A DNA stretch of 36,621 nucleotides from an uncultured Shewanella sp. (GTDB taxonomy: Bacteria; Pseudomonadota; Gammaproteobacteria; Enterobacterales; Shewanellaceae): the NCBI RefSeq assembly GCF_947495455.1, contig NZ_CANLZC010000054.1, forward strand, positions 1-36,621, written 5' to 3'. The notes beneath the pieces are model-generated. The model worked only from the letters and a program-made list of their open reading frames with translations. It ran no database searches and had not been told where the DNA came from. The translations under genes and the position numbers were made by a program. Below are positions 17,479 through 26,035 of the stretch, piece after piece (position 1 is the stretch's first letter; every line of letters begins with the position of its first letter).

Positions 17479-18657
17479 TTAAGGCAGTTTACTCAAAAAT
17501 TGCTTTAATACAGAATAATTACTATTAATAACATTACGCGTAGAGCCAAGTTGATTAAAGTTTATCCTCTGTTGATACATTAATGTTTCTAACAACTCTT
17601 CTGGAATACCTTCATGACCCAAAATACCAGAAAAAACACCTAATTTTTTAAATACTTTTGCTATAAAGCTTGTCGATACTGTAGAAAAACCATCAATAAC
17701 GACCCCACCAAAAACCCTTCTTAATGCTTTACCACGGCCATCCTCGGCAATAAGAATAGATGGCTTAGAAATACTATTCATAAAAATATGTGCATGTACT
17801 CTATAACCAACATGAATATCACAGTCCTGATAATAAGCTATCAAATTCTTGGCACTACCAGATATATCCTTCCATATAATATCATTTTTTTCTAACCAAT
17901 CTATAAATTTTAAGTGTTCTTTAAGGTGCTTAGAAAATGCTCCATGTGTATTTAAAAATTCTTTCTTTGTACTGTGATGAAAAACAATTTCAAGTTTTAT
18001 TTCATTATTGAGACAATATTCTTTTACTTTTAGAATTGACTCTTCCATTTGTATAAGCATTTCTTTTGAATTAATAAATGATACACCAAGTGAAAATGCC
18101 AGTTTATTTATTTTTTTAATTTCTAATTTTTCATCAAAAAAGTCATGAACATATGTTGCTGGACACCCAGTCATAAGAACATTACTAAATCCAATGTTAT
18201 TAAGAACATTTTTTGTATGATAATCCCTAACACTAGACAATAAATTATCACGCTCAATTCGTTTTAATAACTTTCTCGTTGAATTGCTTAAAGGATAATT
18301 TTTTGTGTCTTCCCAATTCCCACTTAGTGATTTCCAACCAACCCCCATCATAGTAATCTTTGTTGTTATTTTTGTTAAATCTGAAACTAAAGGGTACACC
18401 TTAGGATACATATCTCGTTGAAGCGCAGGCCCCCCCATCAGAATTAAAGCTTCCGCATTATTTACTATTTGAAGTGTTTTTTCATCAAAAGCTTTCCATC
18501 CATCAATATCAATAATATCCCTATCAGGTCTTTCTATTTTTAATATTTCTTTGGCACGATATTTAATTAAAAAGTCACCAGCATTATTTTTAGAGCCGGT
18601 TAAAATGACGTAATATTTATTACTCAATTTATTTTCACTCAAACTAGAGACTCCCAT
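17479..18657 (-). CDS. polysaccharide pyruvyl transferase family protein
   Basis: 392 residues of the PS_pyruv_trans family, GT-B-like enzymes that transfer pyruvate from phosphoenolpyruvate to sugars as a ketal. Seen: YVILTGSKNNAGDFLIKYRA near residues 16-35, LILMGGPALQRDMYP near 71-85, and the family-typical CDIHVGYRVHAHIFMNSISK near 277-296, followed by IAEDGRGKALR. It overlaps the NeuB-family gene by 19 bases, so the two are probably translationally coupled. Close coupling to nonulosonic-acid genes suggests it may act with that sugar, either pyruvylating the glycan or using a related donor. The exact reaction is not established by sequence. Confidence 0.75.
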   Translation of the reverse strand: MGVSSLSENKLSNKYYVILTGSKNNAGDFLIKYRAKEILKIERPDRDIIDIDGWKAFDEKTLQIVNNAEALILMGGPALQRDMYPKVYPLVSDLTKITTKITMMGVGWKSLSGNWEDTKNYPLSNSTRKLLKRIERDNLLSSVRDYHTKNVLNNIGFSNVLMTGCPATYVHDFFDEKLEIKKINKLAFSLGVSFINSKEMLIQMEESILKVKEYCLNNEIKLEIVFHHSTKKEFLNTHGAFSKHLKEHLKFIDWLEKNDIIWKDISGSAKNLIAYYQDCDIHVGYRVHAHIFMNSISKPSILIAEDGRGKALRRVFGGVVIDGFSTVSTSFIAKVFKKLGVFSGILGHEGIPEELLETLMYQQRINFNQLGSTRNVINSNYSVLKQFLSKLP

Positions 18658-19682
18658 TTAATCAACTCATCTTCTTTAATATCCACAACAACTTTCATTC
18701 CAACAATGTCATCCCAATGAATAGGACTAATACCATGTGCTGGTCGTTTTGCAATTAAATCATTTTCAGTGATAACCGTACCAATAGATAAATCTTTGGC
18801 AGCAACGATACTTCTTCTCGCATGTAGTCTAGCCGAGCTTTCTTTTTCAATCTCTTTATCATTTGAAGCTATCATTGTTTTATATTTTTTTGCTTTTTGC
18901 ACGAATAAGGCTAGATCTTCCTTATTCATGGAATGATAATGATCATTTCCAGGTAATGATTTATCATGAGTGAAATGTTTTTCTAACACACAAGCACCTA
19001 ATAACATTGATGCTTCTAATGCACTTATTGTTTCATCTGGTGCTACATGATCCGAATAACCAATAATAACATCAGGAAACACTTTACTCAGGGTTTTAAT
19101 ATAGCCTAGCTGAGCATTTTCTTCAGGTGTAGGATAATTCAGAACACAATGTAGTAGACAAATATCACTAGCCCCTGCGGCTTTAGCTGTCATCAAAGCA
19201 AACTCTATTTCAGGCAAAGTAGCAGCACCTGTTGACATAATCAAAGGTTTTCCCATTGACGCACACTTTCTAATTAAAGGAATGTTTGTAATATCTGCAG
19301 AAGCTATTTTAAATGCAGGCATTAATGGCGCTAGAAAATCAACAGCATCTAAATCAAATGGTGTTGACATAAAGTCAATGCCAATTTTTTTACAATGTTC
19401 AGCTAATTCAATATATTCTTTAGGCCCAAAACTATCATATTTTTGAAAAAGTTTATATTGACTATCTGTAGGTTCTTTATTTTTATCCCAATAAGCAGGG
19501 CTATTTTTAGAAGCAATTAAACCTGCCTTATATGATTGAAATTTAGCAGCATGTGCACCACCTTCAGCCGCTTGTTCTATAAGCTTTTTGGCAAGCTTCA
19601 TATCTCCTTCATGATTAACGCCTATTTCAGCGATAATGTAGGGACTCAAATTATTATTGACTAAATAACCATTAATTTTCAT
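18639..19682 (-). CDS. NeuB/SpsE-family nonulosonic acid synthase with C-terminal SAF domain
   Basis: Family enzymes condense phosphoenolpyruvate with a six-carbon sugar to give a nine-carbon keto-sugar acid. 347 residues is standard. The TIM barrel has IAEIGVNHEGDMKLAKKLI near 17-35, AAKFQSYKAG near 45-54, MSTPFDLDAV near 100-109, KIASADI near 120, and MSTGAATLPEIE. The SAF (antifreeze-like) domain starts near RRSIVAAKDLSIG at about 287. Odd point: the active-site stretch reads LEKHFTHDKSLPGNDHYHSM, where characterised NeuB enzymes have a PGPDHxAS-type sequence. The substrate may therefore not be ManNAc. Located between the fused cytidylyltransferase gene and the pyruvyl-transferase-family gene. 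Confidence 0.88.
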   Translation of the reverse strand: MKINGYLVNNNLSPYIIAEIGVNHEGDMKLAKKLIEQAAEGGAHAAKFQSYKAGLIASKNSPAYWDKNKEPTDSQYKLFQKYDSFGPKEYIELAEHCKKIGIDFMSTPFDLDAVDFLAPLMPAFKIASADITNIPLIRKCASMGKPLIMSTGAATLPEIEFALMTAKAAGASDICLLHCVLNYPTPEENAQLGYIKTLSKVFPDVIIGYSDHVAPDETISALEASMLLGACVLEKHFTHDKSLPGNDHYHSMNKEDLALFVQKAKKYKTMIASNDKEIEKESSARLHARRSIVAAKDLSIGTVITENDLIAKRPAHGISPIHWDDIVGMKVVVDIKEDELIKWESLV

Positions 19683-19692
19683 AATACTTTCT

Positions 19693-21330
19693 CTATTGAA
19701 TCAAAGATATCACAGCATTGATAACTCTTTGTTTACCTTTCGTAAGATCTAACGCTTTCATCTTACTAATCATTTCTTCTCTTAATTTTTTATTTGTAAA
19801 TATTTCATTAAACGCTATGGATATTTCATTTTCAGAAATATCTTTTCTGTTTCCTAAATTAACAACTCCATTTTTATTTGAAGCAAAGCTATGTGTTGTC
19901 TCTCTTTCATTTTGACAAATAACAAGAGTAGGGATCTCTAACGTTGCTAACTCTAAAACAGTTCTACCTCCTGATGTTATTGCAATATCTGCATTATTCA
20001 TAAAATCAGATATGCGCTTTGTTTTTTTAAACAGCTTAACATCTAATTCTGTTAATTGAGTTATAACTCTATTTAATTCAATATCATGTATAAAACCAGG
20101 ACCTAAAACTATTGTGACTGATACATTATTTTCAATGCATATATTTGCAATTGAAAATAAAACTTTTGTTGTTAAGTTGCCTTCATCAACACCACCAAAA
20201 GTTAAAAGAATATTATTAATTTCAGATTTATTTTCTTTCTTTTTAATGTATAGAAATTCATCTCTGACACAAAAATATTTCTCTCCAGTCAAAACATGAT
20301 CCATTTTTTTTGTTTCTGGATAAAGTGCATTAACTACTAAATCGGCTTCTAAATGACCAGAACCCAAATCTTCAAAATTGACTACTTTTATATTTTTTTT
20401 AATAAATTTTTTAATATAACTTTCATCAGTATCCAAAATATCATTAATAACCATATCAGGTGATAAACTAATTACAGTTTCAGCCAACTGACCTTTATCA
20501 CAACTTATCACTTCATAATGATGAGACTGAATATACTCATAAGCCAAATTACTTTCTTTCTCACACACAAATATTAAATCATAATTAACTAATTCATGTG
20601 CAAGCATTACCGTCCTAAATGCATGTCCAAGACCTACTTCTGCATAACCCACAACAGTAAATACTATTTTTTTACGATTTAACATTGCCTCACATAAATA
20701 AAGATCTGAAAAATTATCAATATCAAAACTTCTAGATTGAGGAACTTCGACCAAACCAACATTATCGCCAATACGACTACCAGAATGAATTTGCTGCCTT
20801 GTGCATGCTATAACAGCACCTGTTTCTCTATAATTAATAGGTAACAATTGCCTGTTAACTCTTGCCTTATACATTGGTTTAGCTTTGCCATTATCAACAG
20901 TCCAACATAAATGTCTATCATCCACAACTGTTTGCACAGTATCAAATTTATTACCTTTAAACTTTTCAATAACCTTATCTATATCCGTTCGCTGAATTAA
21001 TGGAGAGGTAGGTTGAACAGTTATAATAAGATCATATGTTTCATTATATTTTTGCTCTATTTTTAATAAAGCATCATAAATAACTGGCTCCAGAGGTGTT
21101 TTATCATCAGCAAGGCTTATAGGGCGCAGATAAGCCTCAGCTCCAAAACGTTCTGCAAATAAGGCTATTTCATCATCATCAGTAGAAACGATAATTTTAT
21201 CTATATAAGAGGAAGCTAAACAAGCATCTATACTATAAAACAACATTGGTTTTCCCGAAACAGGGCGAAGATTTTTTCTAGGAATTCCTTTTGAGCCACC
21301 CCTTGCAGGAATGATAGCCAATACTTTCAT
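19693..21330 (-). CDS. fused CMP-sugar cytidylyltransferase and PseG/SpsG-like UDP-sugar hydrolase
   Basis: 545 residues in two clear parts. Residues ~1-220 form a NeuA/PseF/SpsF-type CTP transferase (IPARGGSKGIPRKNLRPVSG at 6-25, VSTDDDEIA near 48-56, VQPTSPL near 108) that activates a nonulosonic acid with CMP. Residues ~225-545 match PseG/SpsG: VVGYAEVGLGHAFRT near 226-240 with the catalytic-type GxGHxxR, FGGVDEGN near 376, ITSGGRTVLELATLEIPTLV near 445-464 and an ETTHSFASNKNGVV tail. PseG hydrolyses a UDP-linked amino sugar before the NeuB step. One protein would therefore cover the steps before and after the synthase. First gene after wzc, across a 165-base gap. Confidence 0.85.
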   Translation of the reverse strand: MKVLAIIPARGGSKGIPRKNLRPVSGKPMLFYSIDACLASSYIDKIIVSTDDDEIALFAERFGAEAYLRPISLADDKTPLEPVIYDALLKIEQKYNETYDLIITVQPTSPLIQRTDIDKVIEKFKGNKFDTVQTVVDDRHLCWTVDNGKAKPMYKARVNRQLLPINYRETGAVIACTRQQIHSGSRIGDNVGLVEVPQSRSFDIDNFSDLYLCEAMLNRKKIVFTVVGYAEVGLGHAFRTVMLAHELVNYDLIFVCEKESNLAYEYIQSHHYEVISCDKGQLAETVISLSPDMVINDILDTDESYIKKFIKKNIKVVNFEDLGSGHLEADLVVNALYPETKKMDHVLTGEKYFCVRDEFLYIKKKENKSEINNILLTFGGVDEGNLTTKVLFSIANICIENNVSVTIVLGPGFIHDIELNRVITQLTELDVKLFKKTKRISDFMNNADIAITSGGRTVLELATLEIPTLVICQNERETTHSFASNKNGVVNLGNRKDISENEISIAFNEIFTNKKLREEMISKMKALDLTKGKQRVINAVISLIQ

Positions 21331-21495
21331 TTAAAAACCTTAATCAAACAACTACTTTTATCAATAAAAACTACTGAACATATACAGTAAATTGTGTTAC
21401 AAACCTGAAATTTGACTATGGCTGACTCCAATATAGCAGCTATAACCATTTCCAAAAGCTAAAAAATATCCTCAACCATAAGCAATTAAACTTAA

Positions 21496-23655
21496 TTACT
21501 CATAACTATAGGCATAAACTTCATTAGCATTACGCGCTGTTTGCTCTGTGGCATTAAGCACAAAACCTTTAACGTTTATTCCCGCTTGTTCGAAACGACG
21601 ATAAGCAATTTCAATTTCTTTTATTGAGCTGACACCAAAACGAGCCACCAATAAGGTAGTCCCCGCTAACGCGCCCACAATGCTGGGATCGGTTACGGCT
21701 AACACAGGCGGTGTATCAATCAGCACTATGTCATATTCTTTCGATGCCCAAGTGACAAAGTCTTCAAACCTTGGGTGCATTAACAGCTCTGACGGATTAG
21801 GCGGCACAGCTCCTCGAGTGACTAAATCTAAATTATTAATACCTGATGCTTTGACTACATTCTTAATATCAGATTTACCAGATAATAAATCGGATAATCC
21901 GTTCTCCCACTTAAGGTTAAACTGACGTTGCAAATAACCTTTGCGCATATCCGCATCGACAATTAATACTTTTTGGCCGGTTTTGGCTAAAACAGCGGCA
22001 AAGTTCACTGAAACGAAAGATTTACCAAGTCCTGGTGCAGGCCCTGAAATCATTACCACATTATTTTTCGCCTCCATCATGGCAAAATGCAGACTCGTTC
22101 TAAGCCCACGTAATGCCTCAATGGCTAAGTCAGCCGGATTAGTTTCTGCCAAAAGCGCTTCATATTCTTGATTTTTCTTCTTACGCTTAAGATGAATATC
22201 AATGCCCGCTTGCCAGCTAGACTTAGGTACACTGGCATACACAGGTAAACCAATTTGTTCAATCTGCTCAGGACTTTCAACCCCTCTATGTAAAGCCGCT
22301 CTTAGCAAGACCACAGCTACAGCAAGCATACCACCAAGTAAGGTGGCTAATAACACAACTAAGGCTTTTTTAGGCTTAATGGCGCGAGTATAAGCTTCCG
22401 CTTTATCAATAATACGCACATTACCAATAGTACTGGCTTTAACAATATTTAACTCTTGCACTCGATTAAGCAGCGTTAAATACATCTCTTGATTGACTTC
22501 AACATCCCGCGTCATACGCAAAATATCACGCTGCGTTTTTGGCAGTGCTTGAATATTTTGATTAAGCCTGTCTCGCTCTTTAAGTAAAGTTTTCCGTTTA
22601 TCCATTAAAGAAATATAAGCCGGATGCTCTTTGGTAAAAAGCTGTGAGATTTCACTTTCTTTAAAAGTGAGTTCATTAAGCTGCTCTTCCAGCTTTACCA
22701 TGACATCTAAATTTGACTTGGCTTCTAGCCCTAAATCGATTGAGTCATTTTCTTCTCGAAATTGATTTAATGTTTCTTCCGCTTCAACAAGTTTGGCTTT
22801 AACACTCGGTAAATGTTGCTGCAGAAAAACAAGACTGTTTTCAGCTTCAGCAGAATTTCGCGCCACATTCTGCAAAAAATAGTCTTGACTGATATCATTC
22901 AAAACAGTTTCAATTTGCGCTCGACTTTCTCCTGTGAAAGAAAGTTGTAATACGCCTGTATTTTTTCCTTTCTCAGAAACTGAAAGATTATCTTGCAGCC
23001 AAGTGATGGCATCCAGACGCGAACGCTTCTTTAATGTAAAGCTCATGCCTTCAGTACTGTTTACATCACTCACAAAAAGTCTATAATCCCCCTCTTGAGC
23101 AAGTTCTCCCATTCGACCAGTTAATATTTTATTATCATTATTATCAAACAGCTCATATGCACCTATATTTAGATCAGTAAACACCAGCTGATAACTGATA
23201 AAGTTAGCATTAAGGTATAAATGTGAAGGGATCTCAAAGCGATTAATGTCAACAGAATTGACATCGCCTAATAACCTCGCTAATCCTTTGCCTATAATTG
23301 GAAAATAGTTAGGTTTTATGACTGTGGTTAAATCCAACTTATCGACGGTTTTACCTAGCACCATTCGAGACTGTAACACTTCAATTTCTGTCGTTGCAGA
23401 AGACTCACTGCCAAACATATCCCCCATGTCACCAAAACTCGGCATGCCAGAGCTTTTTGCTTCTATTTGAATGAGAGCATCCGCCTTATAAATAGGGGTT
23501 GCTAATAAGGCATAAGCAACACCCACTAAAAAAAAGAAACAGGTGATTGCAATAATCATCCAGCGATGATCAATTAATGTGCCCAATAATTTACTTAAAT
23601 CAATCTCATCATTGGATTCAGATAATTTTGTCGACATGTTCTGAGTCGAAGTCAT
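21496..23655 (-). CDS. wzc: tyrosine autokinase / polysaccharide co-polymerase (Wzc)
   Basis: 719-residue inner-membrane PCP-2a protein that controls polymer length and export with Wza. A membrane helix near residues 31-50 (WMIIAITCFFFLVGVAYALL) begins the Wzz domain, and a second near 430-450 ends it, with a coiled-coil-rich periplasmic region between. The cytoplasmic BY-kinase has Walker A SGPAPGLGKSF near 535, Walker A' LIVDADMRKG near 563 and Walker B IVLIDTPP near 642. The C-terminal tyrosine cluster is short, only three tyrosines in the last six residues (YAYSYE). E. coli Wzc has a longer cluster. Wzb encoded next door should dephosphorylate it. Confidence 0.95.
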   Translation of the reverse strand: MTSTQNMSTKLSESNDEIDLSKLLGTLIDHRWMIIAITCFFFLVGVAYALLATPIYKADALIQIEAKSSGMPSFGDMGDMFGSESSATTEIEVLQSRMVLGKTVDKLDLTTVIKPNYFPIIGKGLARLLGDVNSVDINRFEIPSHLYLNANFISYQLVFTDLNIGAYELFDNNDNKILTGRMGELAQEGDYRLFVSDVNSTEGMSFTLKKRSRLDAITWLQDNLSVSEKGKNTGVLQLSFTGESRAQIETVLNDISQDYFLQNVARNSAEAENSLVFLQQHLPSVKAKLVEAEETLNQFREENDSIDLGLEAKSNLDVMVKLEEQLNELTFKESEISQLFTKEHPAYISLMDKRKTLLKERDRLNQNIQALPKTQRDILRMTRDVEVNQEMYLTLLNRVQELNIVKASTIGNVRIIDKAEAYTRAIKPKKALVVLLATLLGGMLAVAVVLLRAALHRGVESPEQIEQIGLPVYASVPKSSWQAGIDIHLKRKKKNQEYEALLAETNPADLAIEALRGLRTSLHFAMMEAKNNVVMISGPAPGLGKSFVSVNFAAVLAKTGQKVLIVDADMRKGYLQRQFNLKWENGLSDLLSGKSDIKNVVKASGINNLDLVTRGAVPPNPSELLMHPRFEDFVTWASKEYDIVLIDTPPVLAVTDPSIVGALAGTTLLVARFGVSSIKEIEIAYRRFEQAGINVKGFVLNATEQTARNANEVYAYSYE

Positions 23656-23712
23656 AATACAAATGTACTCGTAAAAACAATAAAAAATAATGGTAAAGTG
23701 AACTGCACTGAG

Positions 23713-24156
23713 CTAGCTTATTTTATTCGCCCAAGCATTGGCCGATCGCTCAATGAGTGCATAAGCGTGCTCAAAGGCTTCTTGACTCAGTTTATAAGGA
23801 TCAGGAATATCTTGCTGGCCTATCCACTGACCAAAGAGCATGGTTTTTCCTCGTGCGGCAGGTGCAATGCTAGATACCGCATCAATATGCCCTTTCTCCA
23901 TCACTAAAATCAAGTCATACTCTTGACACAATTCAATGGTTAATTGCCTGGCTTTATGGGAGGTTAAATCTATATCATGTTGCTTAGCAATTTGAATCGC
24001 CATGCTATCGGCGGGTTTTCCCGACAAGCGACTTTTCTCTGTGGCAATTCCCGCCGAATCCACTTGCTTATTGGGCAGCAACTTTTTAAGCAAATATTCT
24101 CCTGAGGGCGAGCGACAAATATTGCCCACACATACGACTAAAATTTTATTAAACAT
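23713..24156 (-). CDS. wzb: low-molecular-weight protein tyrosine phosphatase (Wzb)
   Basis: 147-residue cytoplasmic phosphatase that removes phosphate from the tyrosine tail of Wzc, cycling the export machinery. The P-loop CVGNICRSPSGEYLL near residues 9-23 contains the CX5RS catalytic motif. The general-acid loop is IPDPYKLSQEAFEHAY near 112-127. I use the ATG at 24156 because the family starts just before KILVVCVGN. A longer frame would need a TTG twelve bases further out. It sits between wza and wzc, the standard order. The gap to wzc is short (about 57 bases). Confidence 0.96.
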   Translation of the reverse strand: MFNKILVVCVGNICRSPSGEYLLKKLLPNKQVDSAGIATEKSRLSGKPADSMAIQIAKQHDIDLTSHKARQLTIELCQEYDLILVMEKGHIDAVSSIAPAARGKTMLFGQWIGQQDIPDPYKLSQEAFEHAYALIERSANAWANKIS

Positions 24157-24236
24157 GCTTTTTACCAAAAATAGTTCATAGTAAGACTCAATAGAAAAAT
24201 CACTCTCACTAAGATTTTTAATTCAAAAAAGAATAA

Positions 24237-25409
24237 TCACCAAGAAAGTGTTCGATTATAACTAGCAGATAAATAATTAATACTCAGAAAAGTCGGAATC
24301 AAATTATTCATGACTCTATTCCAACGAGATATAGGTGCTGTGGTCACATAAACAATGTCATAAGGTTGCATCTCAAATGACGATCCTATCACCATAGCAG
24401 TGGCATCGGAAATATCCAGCTGATAGACATTTGCAACAGGGCCCAGCTCATGTGCATTTTGCTCACCATCCTTGCCTTCTTTATTTAAATGCCTGTTTCC
24501 TCTAATAACAAACACCCCAGTTGCATCAGACTCTGTTTGATCTAAGCCGCCAACTTCACTCAAAGCTTCCGTTAAACTCATACCCGCTCTATCAATGGTA
24601 ATGGTTTTCGGTGTTTCCACTTCTCCCATGACAAAGACTTTTTGGCCATCATTTCTGGGCACATGAATAATATCCCCCGCGCGCAATAAATGATTCTGAG
24701 TAAGATCCCCTTTTTGCATAAGCGCATACAGAGACACTAGAATCTCTTCACCATTTCGCGTCAAAGTGACATTGCGCCAGTCTGCCTCTTTTGCTAAGCC
24801 CCCCGCTTGATTGATAGCATCAAGCAAAGTTAATGGCACATTAGTTATAGGCTGTTTGCCTGGCTTTTTCACTTCCCCCGTTACATAGGTTTTTTGTGAA
24901 CGAAAGTTGGCCACATTCACATCCACCTGCGGGCTTTCTATGTATTCAGCCAGCCTTTTAGACATTTCATCACGAATTTCAACAACGGTTTTGCCTTCAA
25001 CGGTGACAAAACCAATATAAGGATAATAAATTCGTCCATCGGTATGCACCCAATTTCCAGACTCTGTCGTACTTCGATAAGAGCCTGCTGGAATAGTGAG
25101 CTCTGGATGATCCCAAACTGTTACATTAAGAATATCAGCCGGCCCTACACGATACTGATAGTTAGCGATCTCCTCATCCATACTAGGATTTACTGCCGCT
25201 GTCGGGCTAGGCGTTCTATGTGCACTGACAAACTTTGGCGTTAATTCATAGACATTAACCAATGAATCAAAATCAGCCTCTTCCTCAGCAGCCTGTGTTT
25301 CTTTAATAATATTTTTACCTGATGTGCTTAAATATTGCCCTGGCGTCACACATGCAGTAACAAAAGTCGACATTAAGCCAATGATGACTAACTTAGAAAA
25401 TTTATTCAT
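24237..25409 (-). CDS. wza: outer-membrane polysaccharide export lipoprotein (Wza)
   Basis: 390-residue lipoprotein that forms the octameric outer-membrane channel for the polymer. Signal peptide with lipobox FVTAC, lipidated cysteine at residue 20. The Poly_export domain includes YRVGPADILNVTVWDHPEL near 86-104 and RIYYPYIGFVTVEGKTV. SLBB-type domains contain YVTGEVKKPGKQPI near 170-183 and VFMGEVETPKTITID near 258-272. The C-terminal stretch RWNRVMNNLIPTFLSINY is the amphipathic outer-membrane helix. First gene of the long operon, about 256 bases after the ops element. Confidence 0.96.
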   Translation of the reverse strand: MNKFSKLVIIGLMSTFVTACVTPGQYLSTSGKNIIKETQAAEEEADFDSLVNVYELTPKFVSAHRTPSPTAAVNPSMDEEIANYQYRVGPADILNVTVWDHPELTIPAGSYRSTTESGNWVHTDGRIYYPYIGFVTVEGKTVVEIRDEMSKRLAEYIESPQVDVNVANFRSQKTYVTGEVKKPGKQPITNVPLTLLDAINQAGGLAKEADWRNVTLTRNGEEILVSLYALMQKGDLTQNHLLRAGDIIHVPRNDGQKVFVMGEVETPKTITIDRAGMSLTEALSEVGGLDQTESDATGVFVIRGNRHLNKEGKDGEQNAHELGPVANVYQLDISDATAMVIGSSFEMQPYDIVYVTTAPISRWNRVMNNLIPTFLSINYLSASYNRTLSW

Positions 25410-25665
25410 GATTAATATTGAAAACTAATTGAAAAACAAAGTAAAAACAAGGGGTAGCAAAGAGATAAGCAAGTAAAGCATCTCTATGAAATGACATAAA
25501 ACATCATAACGAACACGAGTACGCGTCTAATATGTGAGGTCTAAATTTGCAAGCGCTAAATTTGTAACTTTCAGCTCACTCATTAAAAACAAAAGTAAAC
25601 CAAAGTAAACTAAACCGAGAGTAGACCATTTAAATCCCTTTAAAATGATAAAAATAAAATTTAGG

Positions 25666-25677
25666 CACGCTACCGCC
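25666..25677 (-). promoter_or_regulatory. ops / JUMPStart element (RfaH recruitment site)
   Basis: On the minus strand the bases read GGCGGTAGCGTG, a full match to the ops core GGCGGTAGnnT. The sequence just upstream (GAAGCCGCAATTCATG) sits where the rest of a JUMPStart element would be. Known role: transcribing polymerase pauses here and loads RfaH, which suppresses termination across long polysaccharide operons. Position before wza fits exactly. Confidence 0.88.
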
Positions 25678-25926
25678 CATGAATTGCGGCTTCCATAATG
25701 CCATAAACACTTGAAAATTAGTGAGATAAACTAATTTTTTACTTTAACAACACAGTACACAGCAATCGTACAACAAAAACGGATATTAAATTACTCAAAG
25801 CTTCATGGGCAATAAAACATACCTTCCGCTTTCATTTTGTTAACATCAAACCATTTTTAATGCAAAAGCTGTTTATCTCTTGTTAAGCGCCGCACATGAT
25901 ACACCATAACTGACAGTAAAGTTGAT

Positions 25927-25952
25927 AAAAATGCGTAAATTTACGCATTTTT
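25927..25952. repeat. perfect 26-bp palindrome, possible operator or terminator
   Basis: The core TGCGTAAATTTACGCA is flanked by five A on one side and five T on the other, and the symmetry is perfect over 26 bases. As RNA it would form a GC-poor hairpin with a T-run on both strands, so a bidirectional terminator is possible. The core also has the form of a dimeric repressor site. It lies upstream of ops on the wza side. Confidence 0.6.
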
Positions 25953-25989
25953 TGATTTCAAACCTTCAATGGCGCATTTATTGACCAAC

Positions 25990-26024
25990 AGAAAAAACAC
26001 ATGTGTAAAATACAGTCATGTGTT
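25990..26024 (-). terminator. rho-independent terminator (minus strand)
   Basis: Eight-bp stem AACACATG (25996-26003) with CATGTGTT (26017-26024), followed on the minus strand by a run of T. It lies directly after the small hydrophobic ORF at 26036-26254 and before the wza promoter region. Confidence 0.65.
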
Positions 26025-26035
26025 ATGAACTTTCT

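Larger units (their letters stand above)
25410..26035. other. 626-bp gene-free leader and promoter region of the wza operon
   Basis: No coding frame of note on either strand. It holds the ops/JUMPStart element, a perfect 26-bp palindrome and a minus-strand terminator. About 255 bases lie between ops and the wza ATG. I could not find a convincing minus-strand -35/-10 pair; a TATCAT hexamer on the minus strand near 25895-25905 lacks a good -35. Confidence 0.6.

Noticed and set aside
25714..25738. Hairpin AAAATTAG/CTAATTTT just upstream of ops
   Set aside because: The stem has only two G-C pairs and lies between the likely promoter and ops, where a terminator would block the operon. Probably chance in AT-rich DNA.
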